Positions 53,478 through 60,876 of a stretch of 64,000 nt of DNA are shown piece after piece. The notes beneath the pieces are model-generated. The model was not told the origin of the DNA and did not search any database. It saw only the letters and a program-made list of their open reading frames with translations. The DNA is from Microbacterium invictum (GTDB lineage Bacteria > Actinomycetota > Actinomycetes > Actinomycetales > Microbacteriaceae), in the NCBI RefSeq assembly GCF_014197265.1, contig NZ_JACIFH010000001.1, positions 2,232,001-2,296,000 of the forward strand, in the 5' to 3' direction. The position numbers and the translations under genes are program-made. How positions within the stretch are numbered: the first letter of the stretch is position 1; each line of letters begins with the position of its first letter.

Positions 53478-54902
53478 TCAGACCGAGATGCCGCGGTTGC
53501 GCAGGAACGGCGCCGGGTCGATGCGCACGCCGCCGGAGTAGACCTCGAAGTGCAGGTGGCAGCCGGTGGAGGCGCCGGTGTTGCCGACATGGGCGATGAC
53601 CTGGCCGGCGGAGACGCGCTGTCCGTGGCTCACCGCGAACCCGCCGGGCGCGATGTGCGCGTAGCCGGTGATGATGCCGCCGCCGTGGTCGACCTTGATG
53701 TAGTTGCCCCACGAGCCGCTGTTGGCCGCGAACACGACGCGGCCCGATGCCGCGGCGTAGATGGGCGACCAGCATCCGGCTGCGAAGTCGATGCCGCGGT
53801 GCCCGCTGCCGGTGCAATAGCCATTGGCGCACAGGCCGCCGCGGTTGCCGAACCATGAGCTGATCCAGCCCGCTGCCGGACGGACCCAGCCGGAGTTCTG
53901 CACTTCGCCCGCGGGGCTTCCGCCGCCGCCGGACGAGCTGCCGCCACCGCCACCGCTGGATCCGCCACTGTTGTTCTTGGCGGCTTCCTCGGCAGCCTTA
54001 CGGCGCCGTTCCTCTTCTTCGCGGGCCTTCCGGGCAGCCTCTTCGCGGGCCTTCCGGGCAGCCTCTTCACGCGCCTTGCGGGCGGCTTCGACGCCGGCCT
54101 GGTAGTCGGCGATGGTCTTGGCGGTGGTGTCTTGGAGCGCGGCCAGCTGAGCCTGCAGGGTCTCACGGTGCGCGGACTGCGCCTCGAGTGCGGCCTGCGC
54201 GGCGCTGGCGGCTTCTTGCGCGGCCAGCATCTTGCCCTCGGCCTCCTGCTGCAGCCGGTCACGCTCATCGCGGGCGACGGCGGCCTGCGCGTAAAGGTTC
54301 AGCGCGTTGTCACGCGCACCGACCGCTTCGGCGTACACCGAGCGGTTCGCCGCAAGAAGCTGATCCATCGTGCCGAGGCGGGCGAGCAGGTCGTCGGCGC
54401 TGGCGGCCGAGTCCGAGAAGAAGAGTTCGAGCGACGTGTTGTCTCCGCCGGTGCGGTACTGCTGGGCGGCCAGGCGCCCGAGCTTGGCCGCCGTCTCCTC
54501 GGCGCGTGCCGCCTCGGCATCGGCCTGCTCCTGCAGAGAGACCGCGCGCGCCGCGGCATCTTCGAACTCCTCCTGCGCGAGCTGATACTCGAGGCCGAGC
54601 TGCTCGGCGAGCGCCTGCTTCTGGGCCACGTCGTTCTCGAGCTGCGCGATGAGCCCCTCGATGCGGGTGACCTCGGCGGCCTTGGCCGACTGGTTCGCCT
54701 TCGCCCGCTCGACGTCGTCCCACGAGGGATAGCTCGTGGCGGCGAAGGCGGGGGATGCCAGGAGGAACCCGGTGCTGGCCAGGCCGATCACGCCGAGCCC
54801 GATCGCTCCGCGCCGCGACAGCGGCCTGCGGAAGGAGCGCATCTCATCGGCCGTCGGCGCGCAGCCGCAATCCACGGCCGCTTCGGCGCTATCGGGTCGC
54901 AC
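53478..54902 (-). CDS. secreted M23-family peptidoglycan endopeptidase with coiled coil
   Basis: A 474-residue envelope protein. A twin-arginine-like signal (RRPLSRRGAIGLGV, cleavage near AFAAT at residue 55) is followed by a long coiled coil (about 60-310) as in EnvC/RipA-type proteins. It includes three tandem ARKAREE repeats, then a Gly/Ser linker. The C-terminal LytM domain (about 355-474) has zinc ligands in SGHRGIDFAAGC and GCHLHFEV. It probably cleaves cell-wall crosslinks during division. GTG 54902 gives a Cys-containing N-terminal extension; ATG 54842 is a shorter option that keeps the signal. Confidence 0.9.
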   Translation of the reverse strand: MRPDSAEAAVDCGCAPTADEMRSFRRPLSRRGAIGLGVIGLASTGFLLASPAFAATSYPSWDDVERAKANQSAKAAEVTRIEGLIAQLENDVAQKQALAEQLGLEYQLAQEEFEDAAARAVSLQEQADAEAARAEETAAKLGRLAAQQYRTGGDNTSLELFFSDSAASADDLLARLGTMDQLLAANRSVYAEAVGARDNALNLYAQAAVARDERDRLQQEAEGKMLAAQEAASAAQAALEAQSAHRETLQAQLAALQDTTAKTIADYQAGVEAARKAREEAARKAREEAARKAREEEERRRKAAEEAAKNNSGGSSGGGGGSSSGGGGSPAGEVQNSGWVRPAAGWISSWFGNRGGLCANGYCTGSGHRGIDFAAGCWSPIYAAASGRVVFAANSGSWGNYIKVDHGGGIITGYAHIAPGGFAVSHGQRVSAGQVIAHVGNTGASTGCHLHFEVYSGGVRIDPAPFLRNRGISV

Positions 54903-54975
54903 GACGGGTACCTCTCCTGACGGTCATCGGGTTGCACGCGGCCGCTGATGGCCGCAGACAACAGCATTCACAGTA

Positions 54976-54991
54976 GCAACATCTGTAACAT
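54976..54991 (-). promoter_or_regulatory. MtrA-box-like direct repeat upstream of the M23 peptidase gene
   Basis: GCAACAT (54976-54982) and GTAACAT (54985-54991) form a direct repeat with 9-base periodicity, 74-89 bases upstream of the peptidase start. This resembles sites reported for the actinobacterial regulator MtrA, which controls wall peptidase genes. The match is by eye. Confidence 0.35.
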
Positions 54992-55094
54992 TCGCCCAGA
55001 GTCACTTTCTGAAGACATCATCCCGCGTTCGAAGGCGAAGCACACCGGCATCCTTCCCTCCCTCGAACGCCAGCGCGCGCGGGCGCGCCCTCGA

Positions 55095-55124
55095 TTGGTA
55101 TTTTCATCGTGTGGCACGTATGCT
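55095..55124 (+). promoter_or_regulatory. promoter of the tRNA cluster
   Basis: TTGGTA (55095-55100) and TATGCT (55119-55124) are spaced by 18 bases, ending 36 bases before tRNA-Glu. Confidence 0.5.
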
Positions 55125-55160
55125 TGTCCCTCGGTAAGCGTGAGCCTTTCGGGTTCGCTC

Positions 55161-55233
55161 GGCCCCATCGTTTAGCGGCCTAGGACGCCGCCCTTTCACG
55201 GCGGTAGCACGGGTTCGAATCCCGTTGGGGTCA
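55161..55233 (+). tRNA. tRNA-Glu (anticodon TTC)
   Basis: Acceptor GGCCCCA pairs with TGGGGTC, the anticodon stem CCGCC/GGCGG holds loop CTTTCAC with anticodon TTC, and the T arm reads GGGTTCGAATCCC. Discriminator A; CCA not encoded. Confidence 0.95.
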
Positions 55234-55254
55234 CTCCCATAATTGAATATGCAT

Positions 55255-55328
55255 GGCCCTGTAGCGCAGTTGGTTAGCGTGCCGCCCTGTCACGGCGGAG
55301 GTCGCGGGTTCAAGTCCCGTCAGGGTCG
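55255..55328 (+). tRNA. tRNA-Asp (anticodon GTC)
   Basis: Acceptor GGCCCTG pairs with CAGGGTC, the anticodon loop CTGTCAC has GTC, and the T arm reads GGGTTCAAGTCCC. Discriminator G; CCA not encoded. It lies 21 bases after tRNA-Glu. Confidence 0.95.
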
Positions 55329-55341
55329 CTCCACAGCGACG

Positions 55342-55368
55342 GGCCCTTTGATTCTTCAGAGGGCCTTT
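55342..55368 (+). terminator. terminator after tRNA-Asp
   Basis: GGCCCTTTGA (55342-55351) pairs with TCAGAGGGCC (55356-55365) with one wobble, followed by TTT. It ends the Glu-Asp tRNA transcript. Confidence 0.7.
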
Positions 55369-55399
55369 CGTCTAGGACATGGCTTTTCGGATGCCATGC

Positions 55400-55472
55400 G
55401 GCTCTGTAGCTCAGTTGGTAGAGCGCACGACTGAAAATCGTGAGGTCACGGGATCGACGCCCGTCGGAGCCA
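55400..55472 (+). tRNA. tRNA-Phe (anticodon GAA), attachment site of the integrative element
   Basis: Acceptor GGCTCTG pairs with CGGAGCC, the anticodon stem ACGAC/ATCGT region holds loop CTGAAAA with GAA, and the T stem ACGGG/CCCGT closes loop ATCGACG. The loop has A where T54 is nearly universal. Discriminator A; CCA not encoded. A tyrosine integrase gene ends 43 bases downstream, so its 3' end is the likely attachment site. Confidence 0.93.
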
Positions 55473-55474
55473 CT

Positions 55475-55514
55475 GCCCCCGATTCCAGGCTTCTACTGGG
55501 ATCGGGGGCTTTTT
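55475..55514. terminator. terminator between tRNA-Phe and the integrase gene
   Basis: GCCCCCGATTCCAG (55475-55488) pairs with 55496-55509 with one wobble, followed by TTTTT. It terminates tRNA-Phe. The integrase stop at 55515 abuts it on the other strand. Confidence 0.8.
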
Positions 55515-56648
55515 CTATGCGTGCGTGCGAGGCGCCACCGGGTCTTCTGGCCACATTTTGGCCACCGCATCGAGGGCACGTGCGCCAAGAGCCGCTGCAA
55601 CGCTGTTCAGGTCGTCGTCAAACAGGTCAGCGTAGACATCCAGCGTCATGGCTGCAGACGCGTGGCCGAGCATCCGCTGCACTGCTTTGACGTGGGCACC
55701 GGCAGAGACAGCGAGCGATGCGGCCGTGTGTCGAAGATCATGCGGGGTGATGACGGGAAAGGTCGGGTCGGCCTCACGACATCTCGCAACCGCCGGCTGG
55801 AATACCCGGCGTCGAAAGTTGCCGTTCCGCATTGTCACGCCGAGCGCAGAAGTGAAGATCAGATCGTCTTGGCCTCTACTGGCCACCCGCTCGATGAACC
55901 TGTCAGCAAGGAATTGCGGAACGGGAACAGACCGCCGCTCGTGCGATTTCGGTGTTCCCCACACCAACTCACCACGGACGTCCACCACCGCCTCGTCGAC
56001 CACAATCCGATTGCGCTGGAGATCCACCGACCGCCTGCGAAGCGCCGCCAGCTCACCCCACCGCAGGCCGGTGTACGCCAGAGTGAGAATCAGGTCGGCG
56101 TAGTCACCGCATTGCGAAGCAAGCTCGACGACCTGTTCGTGAGTCAGGTACCCACGCCGGTCGCGCGTGATGCGCGGCAGCCGCAAGTCGGCGACCGGGT
56201 TGGATTGAAGTCTGCCGTCACGGATCGCCAGCTTGAAGATGCCGCCGAGGACCAGCACGACCTGGCGCAAAGTGGATGGACCCAGTGTCTTACTCAGCTC
56301 GGTCGCCCAACGCTGAACATCGCCATGCGATACGTCGCTGACTCGGGTGGTTCCCCAACGCGGAAGGATGTGCTTCGCGAGGGAGTATTCATAGCCGGAT
56401 CGGGTGGACGCCTTCACGTGCACCTGGGCGGCTATCCAATCGGCGGCGACGATCGCAACATCGACACGAGAGCGACGGGGGTCAACCCACTCCCCGCGCA
56501 TCTGAGCGACCTCTTGCGTTGCGAGATATTGCTCGGCGTCGCGTTTCGTTCGGAACCCCCGCTTTTGCGTTTGCGAGCGGTCGGGCTTGCGGTATCGCAC
56601 TCGATACCGTCTGCCGGCTGCTGTTTCGTACGGCTCAATCGATCCCAT
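55515..56648 (-). CDS. tyrosine-type site-specific integrase
   Basis: A 377-residue phage/ICE-type integrase. An N-terminal AP2-like arm-binding domain (RYRVRYRKPDRSQTQKRGF, residues 15-60) precedes a SAM-like core-binding domain (about 65-155) and the catalytic domain. The catalytic residues are R196 (TGLRWGEL), H303 and R306 (HDLRHTAA), H329 (LGHAS) and Y339 (DVYADL). It recombines the element with the tRNA-Phe end. ATG 56648 is chosen; upstream residues to 56735 are not integrase-like. The set of catalytic residues is complete, so it may be active. Confidence 0.93.
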   Translation of the reverse strand: MGSIEPYETAAGRRYRVRYRKPDRSQTQKRGFRTKRDAEQYLATQEVAQMRGEWVDPRRSRVDVAIVAADWIAAQVHVKASTRSGYEYSLAKHILPRWGTTRVSDVSHGDVQRWATELSKTLGPSTLRQVVLVLGGIFKLAIRDGRLQSNPVADLRLPRITRDRRGYLTHEQVVELASQCGDYADLILTLAYTGLRWGELAALRRRSVDLQRNRIVVDEAVVDVRGELVWGTPKSHERRSVPVPQFLADRFIERVASRGQDDLIFTSALGVTMRNGNFRRRVFQPAVARCREADPTFPVITPHDLRHTAASLAVSAGAHVKAVQRMLGHASAAMTLDVYADLFDDDLNSVAAALGARALDAVAKMWPEDPVAPRTHA

Positions 56649-56846
56649 GACCTCAGCGTTGACCTGACGATGCGACGTGGCCAGCGAAAGCCGCAAAGTA
56701 ATCGTCACGGTGCTACTGCCGCTACGGCGCAACATCCCTAGCGTGTGTTCGACGAGCTGTTGCGCTCGTAGCGCCGGGTGCCGCTACGCCTTTGTCGATC
56801 CGACTGATTCGACCAGCCTCGCCTTGCGTCGGACCACAGCAGTTGA
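56649..56846. other. region upstream of the integrase gene with GCCGCTACG direct repeats
   Basis: No gene is seen here. GCCGCTACG occurs at 56718-56726 and 56780-56788, with inverted partners (CGTAGCG near 56767) between them. Short repeats just upstream of an integrase gene could be integrase or excisionase arm sites, or an operator. Arm sites more often lie near the attachment site, so this is tentative. Confidence 0.3.
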
Positions 56847-57275
56847 GTGGATAGGCGAGTGTCTCTCAGCGAATCGCAGCAGCAACCGGGTGATCGCGCG
56901 GTGTCATCGGTCTTGCGTCGGCTCGAGTACTACTTTCCCGGCGATCCATCGGCGACCGGGATAGCGGCGGCTGTGAGGTCCGGTGCAGCGGGGCCATCGG
57001 AGTTGCAGCGCCTGTTTCGCGCCTTGGTCGACGAGGGCGGCAAGCCAGCTCCAAAGCCGTACGTACGCCCTTACGACGCGGAGCTCGACGAGGCCCTGAG
57101 CCTCAGAGGCTGGCGATCGCGACGAGATGAAGGCTGGGACTCCCACACGTTCGATATGTGGACGTGGCCTCCGTCCCAGCGATTTGCGCAGCCCACGGTG
57201 GTTCACCACGAAGGGCTTCAGTTGCGGGTCATCTACGCCATCTCTCCGATCCTGGCTGAGTATTCGCTCCTCTGA
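56847..57275 (+). pseudogene. 5' part of an unknown gene interrupted by the IS21 element
   Basis: The reading frame encodes about 140 residues with gene-like composition (SVLRRLEYYFPGD, RPYDAELDEALSLRGWRSR, VVHHEGLQLRVIYAISP). Its TGA stop is the first three bases of the IS21 terminal repeat at 57273. The original gene therefore continued to the right. A possible 3' part lies at 59833-59930 in the right flank. No family is recognised; context makes it cargo of the integrative element. Start codon uncertain (GTG 56847 or GTG 56859). Confidence 0.6.
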
Positions 57276-57372
57276 GGGCCACTGATATTGCGGTTCAGGG
57301 CCACTCGCTCATCGACGCGATCGTGTCGGTGAGGGCCACCGAATATTGGGGTTGAGGGCCACCGTTCCTAGG

Positions 57373-57410
57373 CTCCTTCTGCCGCGTGGCCAATCACACG
57401 GCAGAAGGAG
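57373..57410 (+). promoter_or_regulatory. inverted repeat sequestering the istA ribosome site
   Basis: CTCCTTCTGCCG (57373-57384) is the exact complement of CGGCAGAAGGAG (57399-57410). The right arm contains the AAGGAG ribosome site of istA (ATG 57419). Formed in mRNA, the stem would hide the site and limit transposase translation, especially from read-through transcripts. Confidence 0.6.
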
Positions 57411-57418
57411 TGATTCGG

Positions 57419-58981
57419 ATGGTACGCAAGATCAAGGCGAAGCTGGTGCTTCGGCTTCGCGCGGAGGGGTTCACGGGGAGGCAGATCGCCGCGCAGGGCA
57501 TGTCCCGGACGAGTGTGGCGGCGGTCATCGACGCCGCCGACCGGGAAGGGATCGGTTGGGACGACGTCGCCAAGCTCGAGGAAGCGGACGTGTATGCGCG
57601 GCTGTTTCCTGGTCGTGGTGAACATGACAGCGTTCACGCGCAGCCGGACTGGGACAGGGTGCACCGGGAGCTCGCGCGGGTCGGGGTGACGCTGAAGCTG
57701 CTGCATGGCGAGTATGTCGACGCCTGCCGGGCGGCGGGATCGACGGCGATGGGATACGACAGGTTCTGCAAGGCCTACCAGCAGCACGTCCTCATCTCCG
57801 GGGCGGCGTCGCGGGTGGGGCACAAGGCGGGGCAGACGGTCGAGGTCGACTGGTCGGGCAAGACGATGCAGCTGACCGACCCGGTCACCGGGCAGCAGAC
57901 GCGGGTCTACTTGTTCGTTGCGACGCTGCCGTTCTCCCGCTACTCGTTCGTGGAGCCGACGCTGGACATGCAGCAGGACGCCTGGTTGCGCGCGCACGTG
58001 TCGATGTTCGACTGGTTCGGCGGGAGTGTCCCGCGTGTCGTCCCGGACAACCTCAAGACCGGGGTGCTGAAGCACCCGGCGGAAGGTGAGGTGGTGCTCA
58101 ACGATGCGTATCGGGAACTCGCGGCGCACTACTCCGCGGCGGTGCTCCCGGGGCGGGTGAAGAAGCCGAAAGACAAGGCCAGTGTCGAGAACACGGTCGG
58201 GAACGTCGCGACCTGGGTGATCGCATCCCTCCGCGACCGAAGCTTCGCGAGCTTGGCGGAGTTGCGGGCGGTCGTCTACGAACGCGTGGCCGCTTACAAC
58301 GCGGAGCCGTTCCAAAAGCGCGCCGGGTCAAGGCTGAGCGTGTTCGACTCGGAGGAGAAGCCGCTGCTGCGGCCGCTTCCGGTGGTCCCGTTTGAGATCT
58401 CGAGGTGGTTCTACCGGCGCCGGGTTCAGAAGAACGGGCACGTCGTGTTCGAGCGCAACTTCTACTCCGTGCCCTACCCGAACATCGGTCGGAGTGTTGA
58501 TCTGCGGGTCACCGACACCACGGTCGAGATCTTCGCCGGGCAGGAGCGGCTGACGAGCCACCTGCTCGCTCCGGTCGGGATGGTGAACGAGTATCGCACC
58601 CACGACAGCGATCTGCCCGACGGTCCCCGCTACCGGCAATGGGACGCCGAACGTGTTCGCGAGTGGGCGGGCCGGATCGGGGAGGACACCACGATCGTGG
58701 TGAATCGGATCTTCGAGTCCGTGCCCGTCGACGAGCAGGGCCTGGACGCGGCTTTGGCGGTGTTGCGGCTCACCCGCCGCTACTCCGCCGCTCGGGTCGA
58801 AGCCGCCGCCGGGATCGCCCTCGCGTCCCGGGTGAGATCTCCGCGCTACGCGCATCTGCGGCCCATCCTCGAGACGAACCAGGACCAACCCGACGGGAGG
58901 AGCCCATGGGCTGAACCCGCGACTACGGGGCCGACCGGATACGTCCGCGGCGCGGACTACTACGCCGGTGACATCCGATGA
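57419..58981 (+). CDS. istA: IS21-family transposase IstA
   Basis: A 520-residue DDE transposase. An N-terminal helix-turn-helix (RLRAEGFTGRQIAAQGMSRTSVAAVI) is followed by the RNase H-like core with VEVDWSGKTM (first D), VVPDNLKTGV (second D) and KPKDKASVENTVG (E). A C-terminal Mu-type beta barrel region contains VFERNFYSVPY. It cuts and joins IS ends with IstB as ATP-dependent target selector. ATG 57419 is preceded by AAGGAG; its stop overlaps istB. Confidence 0.95.
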   Translation: MVRKIKAKLVLRLRAEGFTGRQIAAQGMSRTSVAAVIDAADREGIGWDDVAKLEEADVYARLFPGRGEHDSVHAQPDWDRVHRELARVGVTLKLLHGEYVDACRAAGSTAMGYDRFCKAYQQHVLISGAASRVGHKAGQTVEVDWSGKTMQLTDPVTGQQTRVYLFVATLPFSRYSFVEPTLDMQQDAWLRAHVSMFDWFGGSVPRVVPDNLKTGVLKHPAEGEVVLNDAYRELAAHYSAAVLPGRVKKPKDKASVENTVGNVATWVIASLRDRSFASLAELRAVVYERVAAYNAEPFQKRAGSRLSVFDSEEKPLLRPLPVVPFEISRWFYRRRVQKNGHVVFERNFYSVPYPNIGRSVDLRVTDTTVEIFAGQERLTSHLLAPVGMVNEYRTHDSDLPDGPRYRQWDAERVREWAGRIGEDTTIVVNRIFESVPVDEQGLDAALAVLRLTRRYSAARVEAAAGIALASRVRSPRYAHLRPILETNQDQPDGRSPWAEPATTGPTGYVRGADYYAGDIR

Positions 58982-59724
58982 GCCGGCTCGACTCGGAGAC
59001 GAAGCGGAAGCTGCGTGAGATGGGGGTGACGTCGCTGGTCGACGCGTTCGAGGTCCAGGACGACAGCCTCACGTTGGGAATGGCGTTCGAAGAACGCGTC
59101 AAGCTCGCCGTCGACGACGCCCACGCCACCTTCACCCACGCCAAGGTCGAAGGCCTCATCCGGCGGGCCGGTCTCCGCTACCCGAACGCGGACCTGCGGC
59201 GAGTCGACCTGCTCGAGCAGCGGGGTCTTGACCGCGGGGTGATCGCGCAACTCGGCACCTGCCAGTTCATCACCCGGCAGCAGAACGTCGTCTTCCAAGG
59301 CTTCACCGGGTCCGGGAAGAGCTACCTCGGATCGGCGTTGGCGAAGCAGGCCTGTCAGCACCGCTACCGGGCGCACTACATCCGCATGCCCGACCTCGAA
59401 GAATCCTGGGCCACCGCCCGCGACCGGCCCGCGGGGAAGGAGAAGTGGCTCCGCAAATACGCGGCGTTCACGCTCCTCGTGATCGACGAATGGCTCCTCG
59501 ACAACCCCGATGACAGCGTTCGCGGCATGCTGCTCGAGCTGCTCGAGCGCCGCTACGACGCCACCTCGACGGTGTTCTGCACCCAGTACGCGAAGAAGGA
59601 CTGGCACCAACGCCTCGGCGGCGGAGTCCACGCCGACGCGATCATGGACCGCATCGTCCACAACACCATCTGGATCGAGACCGGCAGCACCAACATGCGC
59701 GAACACACCGCCAGGACGGCCTGA
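58978..59724 (+). CDS. istB: IS21-family helper ATPase IstB
   Basis: A 248-residue AAA+ protein. It has an N-terminal helical IstB domain, Walker A GFTGSGKSY near residue 107, and Walker B TLLVIDEWLL. IstB oligomerises on target DNA and directs IstA. ATG 58978 overlaps the istA stop by four bases, giving coupled translation. Length and motifs are intact. Confidence 0.95.
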   Translation: MSRLDSETKRKLREMGVTSLVDAFEVQDDSLTLGMAFEERVKLAVDDAHATFTHAKVEGLIRRAGLRYPNADLRRVDLLEQRGLDRGVIAQLGTCQFITRQQNVVFQGFTGSGKSYLGSALAKQACQHRYRAHYIRMPDLEESWATARDRPAGKEKWLRKYAAFTLLVIDEWLLDNPDDSVRGMLLELLERRYDATSTVFCTQYAKKDWHQRLGGGVHADAIMDRIVHNTIWIETGSTNMREHTARTA

Positions 59725-59832
59725 CCGGCGCCGGTGAGCGTTGCCATCACCGGGTGGCGCTCACCGGCAATACCGGGCGGCCCTGAATCGCAATATCGAG
59801 TGGCACTGAACCCCAATATCGACTGGCCCTCA

Positions 59833-59930
59833 ACCCTTCAAATACTCACCTGGCAAGAGCCCCGCACGTCGTCTTTGAGAATCGATCCCAGCTTCTCGAC
59901 CAGATCGAATACATCGAGGCATGGTCGTGA
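59833..59930 (+). pseudogene. possible 3' remainder of the gene broken by IS21
   Basis: Directly after the IS right end one frame reads about 30 residues ending ENRSQLLDQIEYIEAW before a TGA at 59928. It has no start codon of its own, which fits the displaced C-terminus of the gene truncated at 57273. The link is based on position and coding-like composition only. Confidence 0.35.
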
Positions 59931-60100
59931 TGCTTCCCTTCCACCGGCCTAAAGCGGCTCCCCCGTTCAGCGACACATCTCGTCGGTTGGCGCAACGACT
60001 AGCCGAAAAGGCGCAGCGAACCTACGGCTGTCTGGCTGGACCGTCGACGTTGACGGCTCGGGGCGGTACCGCGTTCATCGTCCTTCAAAGGGAGACGTGA
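59927..60100 (+). CDS. putative 57-residue protein of the integrative element
   Basis: GTG 59927 overlaps the preceding TGA (GTGA). The product is basic, with an amphipathic helix (RRLAQRLAEKAQRTYGC) and an ARGGTAFIVLQ strand. No family is recognised. The overlap with the upstream fragment suggests an original operon of cargo genes. Other frames here are also partly open, so confidence is low. Confidence 0.3.
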   Translation: MMLPFHRPKAAPPFSDTSRRLAQRLAEKAQRTYGCLAGPSTLTARGGTAFIVLQRET

Positions 60101-60128
60101 CCAGTGGCTCAAGCGGATAACGGGCTAC

Positions 60129-60254
60129 ATGGAACCCTTCACGCGATACCGGAAGATCACGCCATTTCTGCGCTCGGTCAAGGGCGCGCGGCGTCGCAAG
60201 CGACGCCCAGGTGGGGCACTCTGGGAATGGGAAGAAGACGCGAAGAATCGCTGA
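60129..60254 (+). CDS. putative 41-residue basic protein
   Basis: MEPFTRYRKITPFLRSVKGA opens a short, strongly basic product ending in WEWEEDAKNR. The frame is open further upstream without a start codon. No family is recognised; it may be a real small cargo protein or remnant. Confidence 0.25.
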   Translation: MEPFTRYRKITPFLRSVKGARRRKRRPGGALWEWEEDAKNR

Positions 60255-60265
60255 CTATCGAGAGG

Positions 60266-60547
60266 ATGCTCCAGCAATATCGCTCTGGCAGCTCGAAGGA
60301 CGGCGACGCAGAGCGACCAGTACATGGCGGGGTCACTCCAGCAAACGACCGGGAGGTGAACGCAACTGTGCCCAGTGTCTACAGCGAAGCGGCGCGCATC
60401 GCTGCTCGCGAGTTGCGGGTTCGACTCCAGCAAGACCTGGCGGCCGGGCGATTCGTCTCGTCATCCCCGGTAACCGACCAATGCCATCCCGTCGCGACAG
60501 ATAGGAAGCGGAGTACTCGACGAACCAGCGATGGCCGGAAGGGCTGA
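60266..60547 (+). CDS. putative 93-residue protein of the integrative element
   Basis: ATG 60266 starts a frame with coding-like composition in its second half (VYSEAARIAARELRVRLQQDLAAGRFV, an amphipathic helix). The same frame is open back to a GTG at 60104, but the earlier part overlaps the 41-residue ORF. No family is recognised. It is followed by a terminator-like hairpin at 60621-60651. Confidence 0.4.
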   Translation: MLQQYRSGSSKDGDAERPVHGGVTPANDREVNATVPSVYSEAARIAARELRVRLQQDLAAGRFVSSSPVTDQCHPVATDRKRSTRRTSDGRKG

Positions 60548-60620
60548 GACTCCGTCCAGGTTGCCCGCGCTATATCGTTGCCTTGCCAGGAGCAGCGGGG
60601 TCGGACAAGCTGAGTGTGCG

Positions 60621-60651
60621 GACCCGCCCCACACTCGTGGACAGGCGGGTC
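60621..60651. terminator. hairpin between cargo ORFs and the ArsR region
   Basis: GACCCGCC (60621-60628) pairs with GGCGGGTC (60644-60651) around a 15-base loop. It lies between the rightward cargo ORFs and the leftward arsR unit and could serve both. Confidence 0.5.
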
Positions 60652-60712
60652 TAGCTGTTCTCGGACCAGCGACCTTGCAGGCCCGGTGGGTGTCACCGCA
60701 CGGTTGAGATAG

Positions 60713-60876
60713 TCACTCCGCCCGCCGCTCGACGAGGATGGTGTCGCGCCACTGTCCCGCCCAAGGGCCGTAGGTCATGAGGGCGATGCGTTCTCGGTGC
60801 CGGTGACGAAGATCGAGGGCGGTTTCGCCAGAGTCCGTTCTCCGGCGCGGACCGGCGCATCGGTCAGCGTGCTCAT
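60713..60876 (-). pseudogene. short decayed gene downstream of arsR
   Basis: An ATG at 60876 overlaps the arsR stop (ATGA), as expected for a coupled second gene, but its frame stops after 33 codons at 60775. A different frame then continues from ATG 60778 to a stop at 60713 (MTYGPWAGQWRDTIL). The two together may be remains of the partner gene of arsR, typically a metal transporter. No family is recognised in the fragments. Confidence 0.3.

Larger units (their letters stand above)
57273..59832 (+). mobile_element. complete IS21-family insertion sequence (istA, istB)
   Basis: The element carries both IS21 genes and has matching ends. The left end starts TGAGGGCCACT-GATATTG and the right end, reversed, starts TGAGGGCCAGTCGATATTG, each followed by GGTTCAG and GCCACTCG. 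The left end has a second subterminal copy at 57330, and the right end also has an inner copy, as usual for the multiple end repeats of IS21. I see no clear target duplication: the flanks are CTCCTC and ACCCTT. Both genes look intact. Confidence 0.9.

Noticed and set aside
55243-56741. Plus-strand frames across the tRNA cluster and integrase
   Set aside because: They read through tRNA genes or are antisense to a fully conserved integrase.
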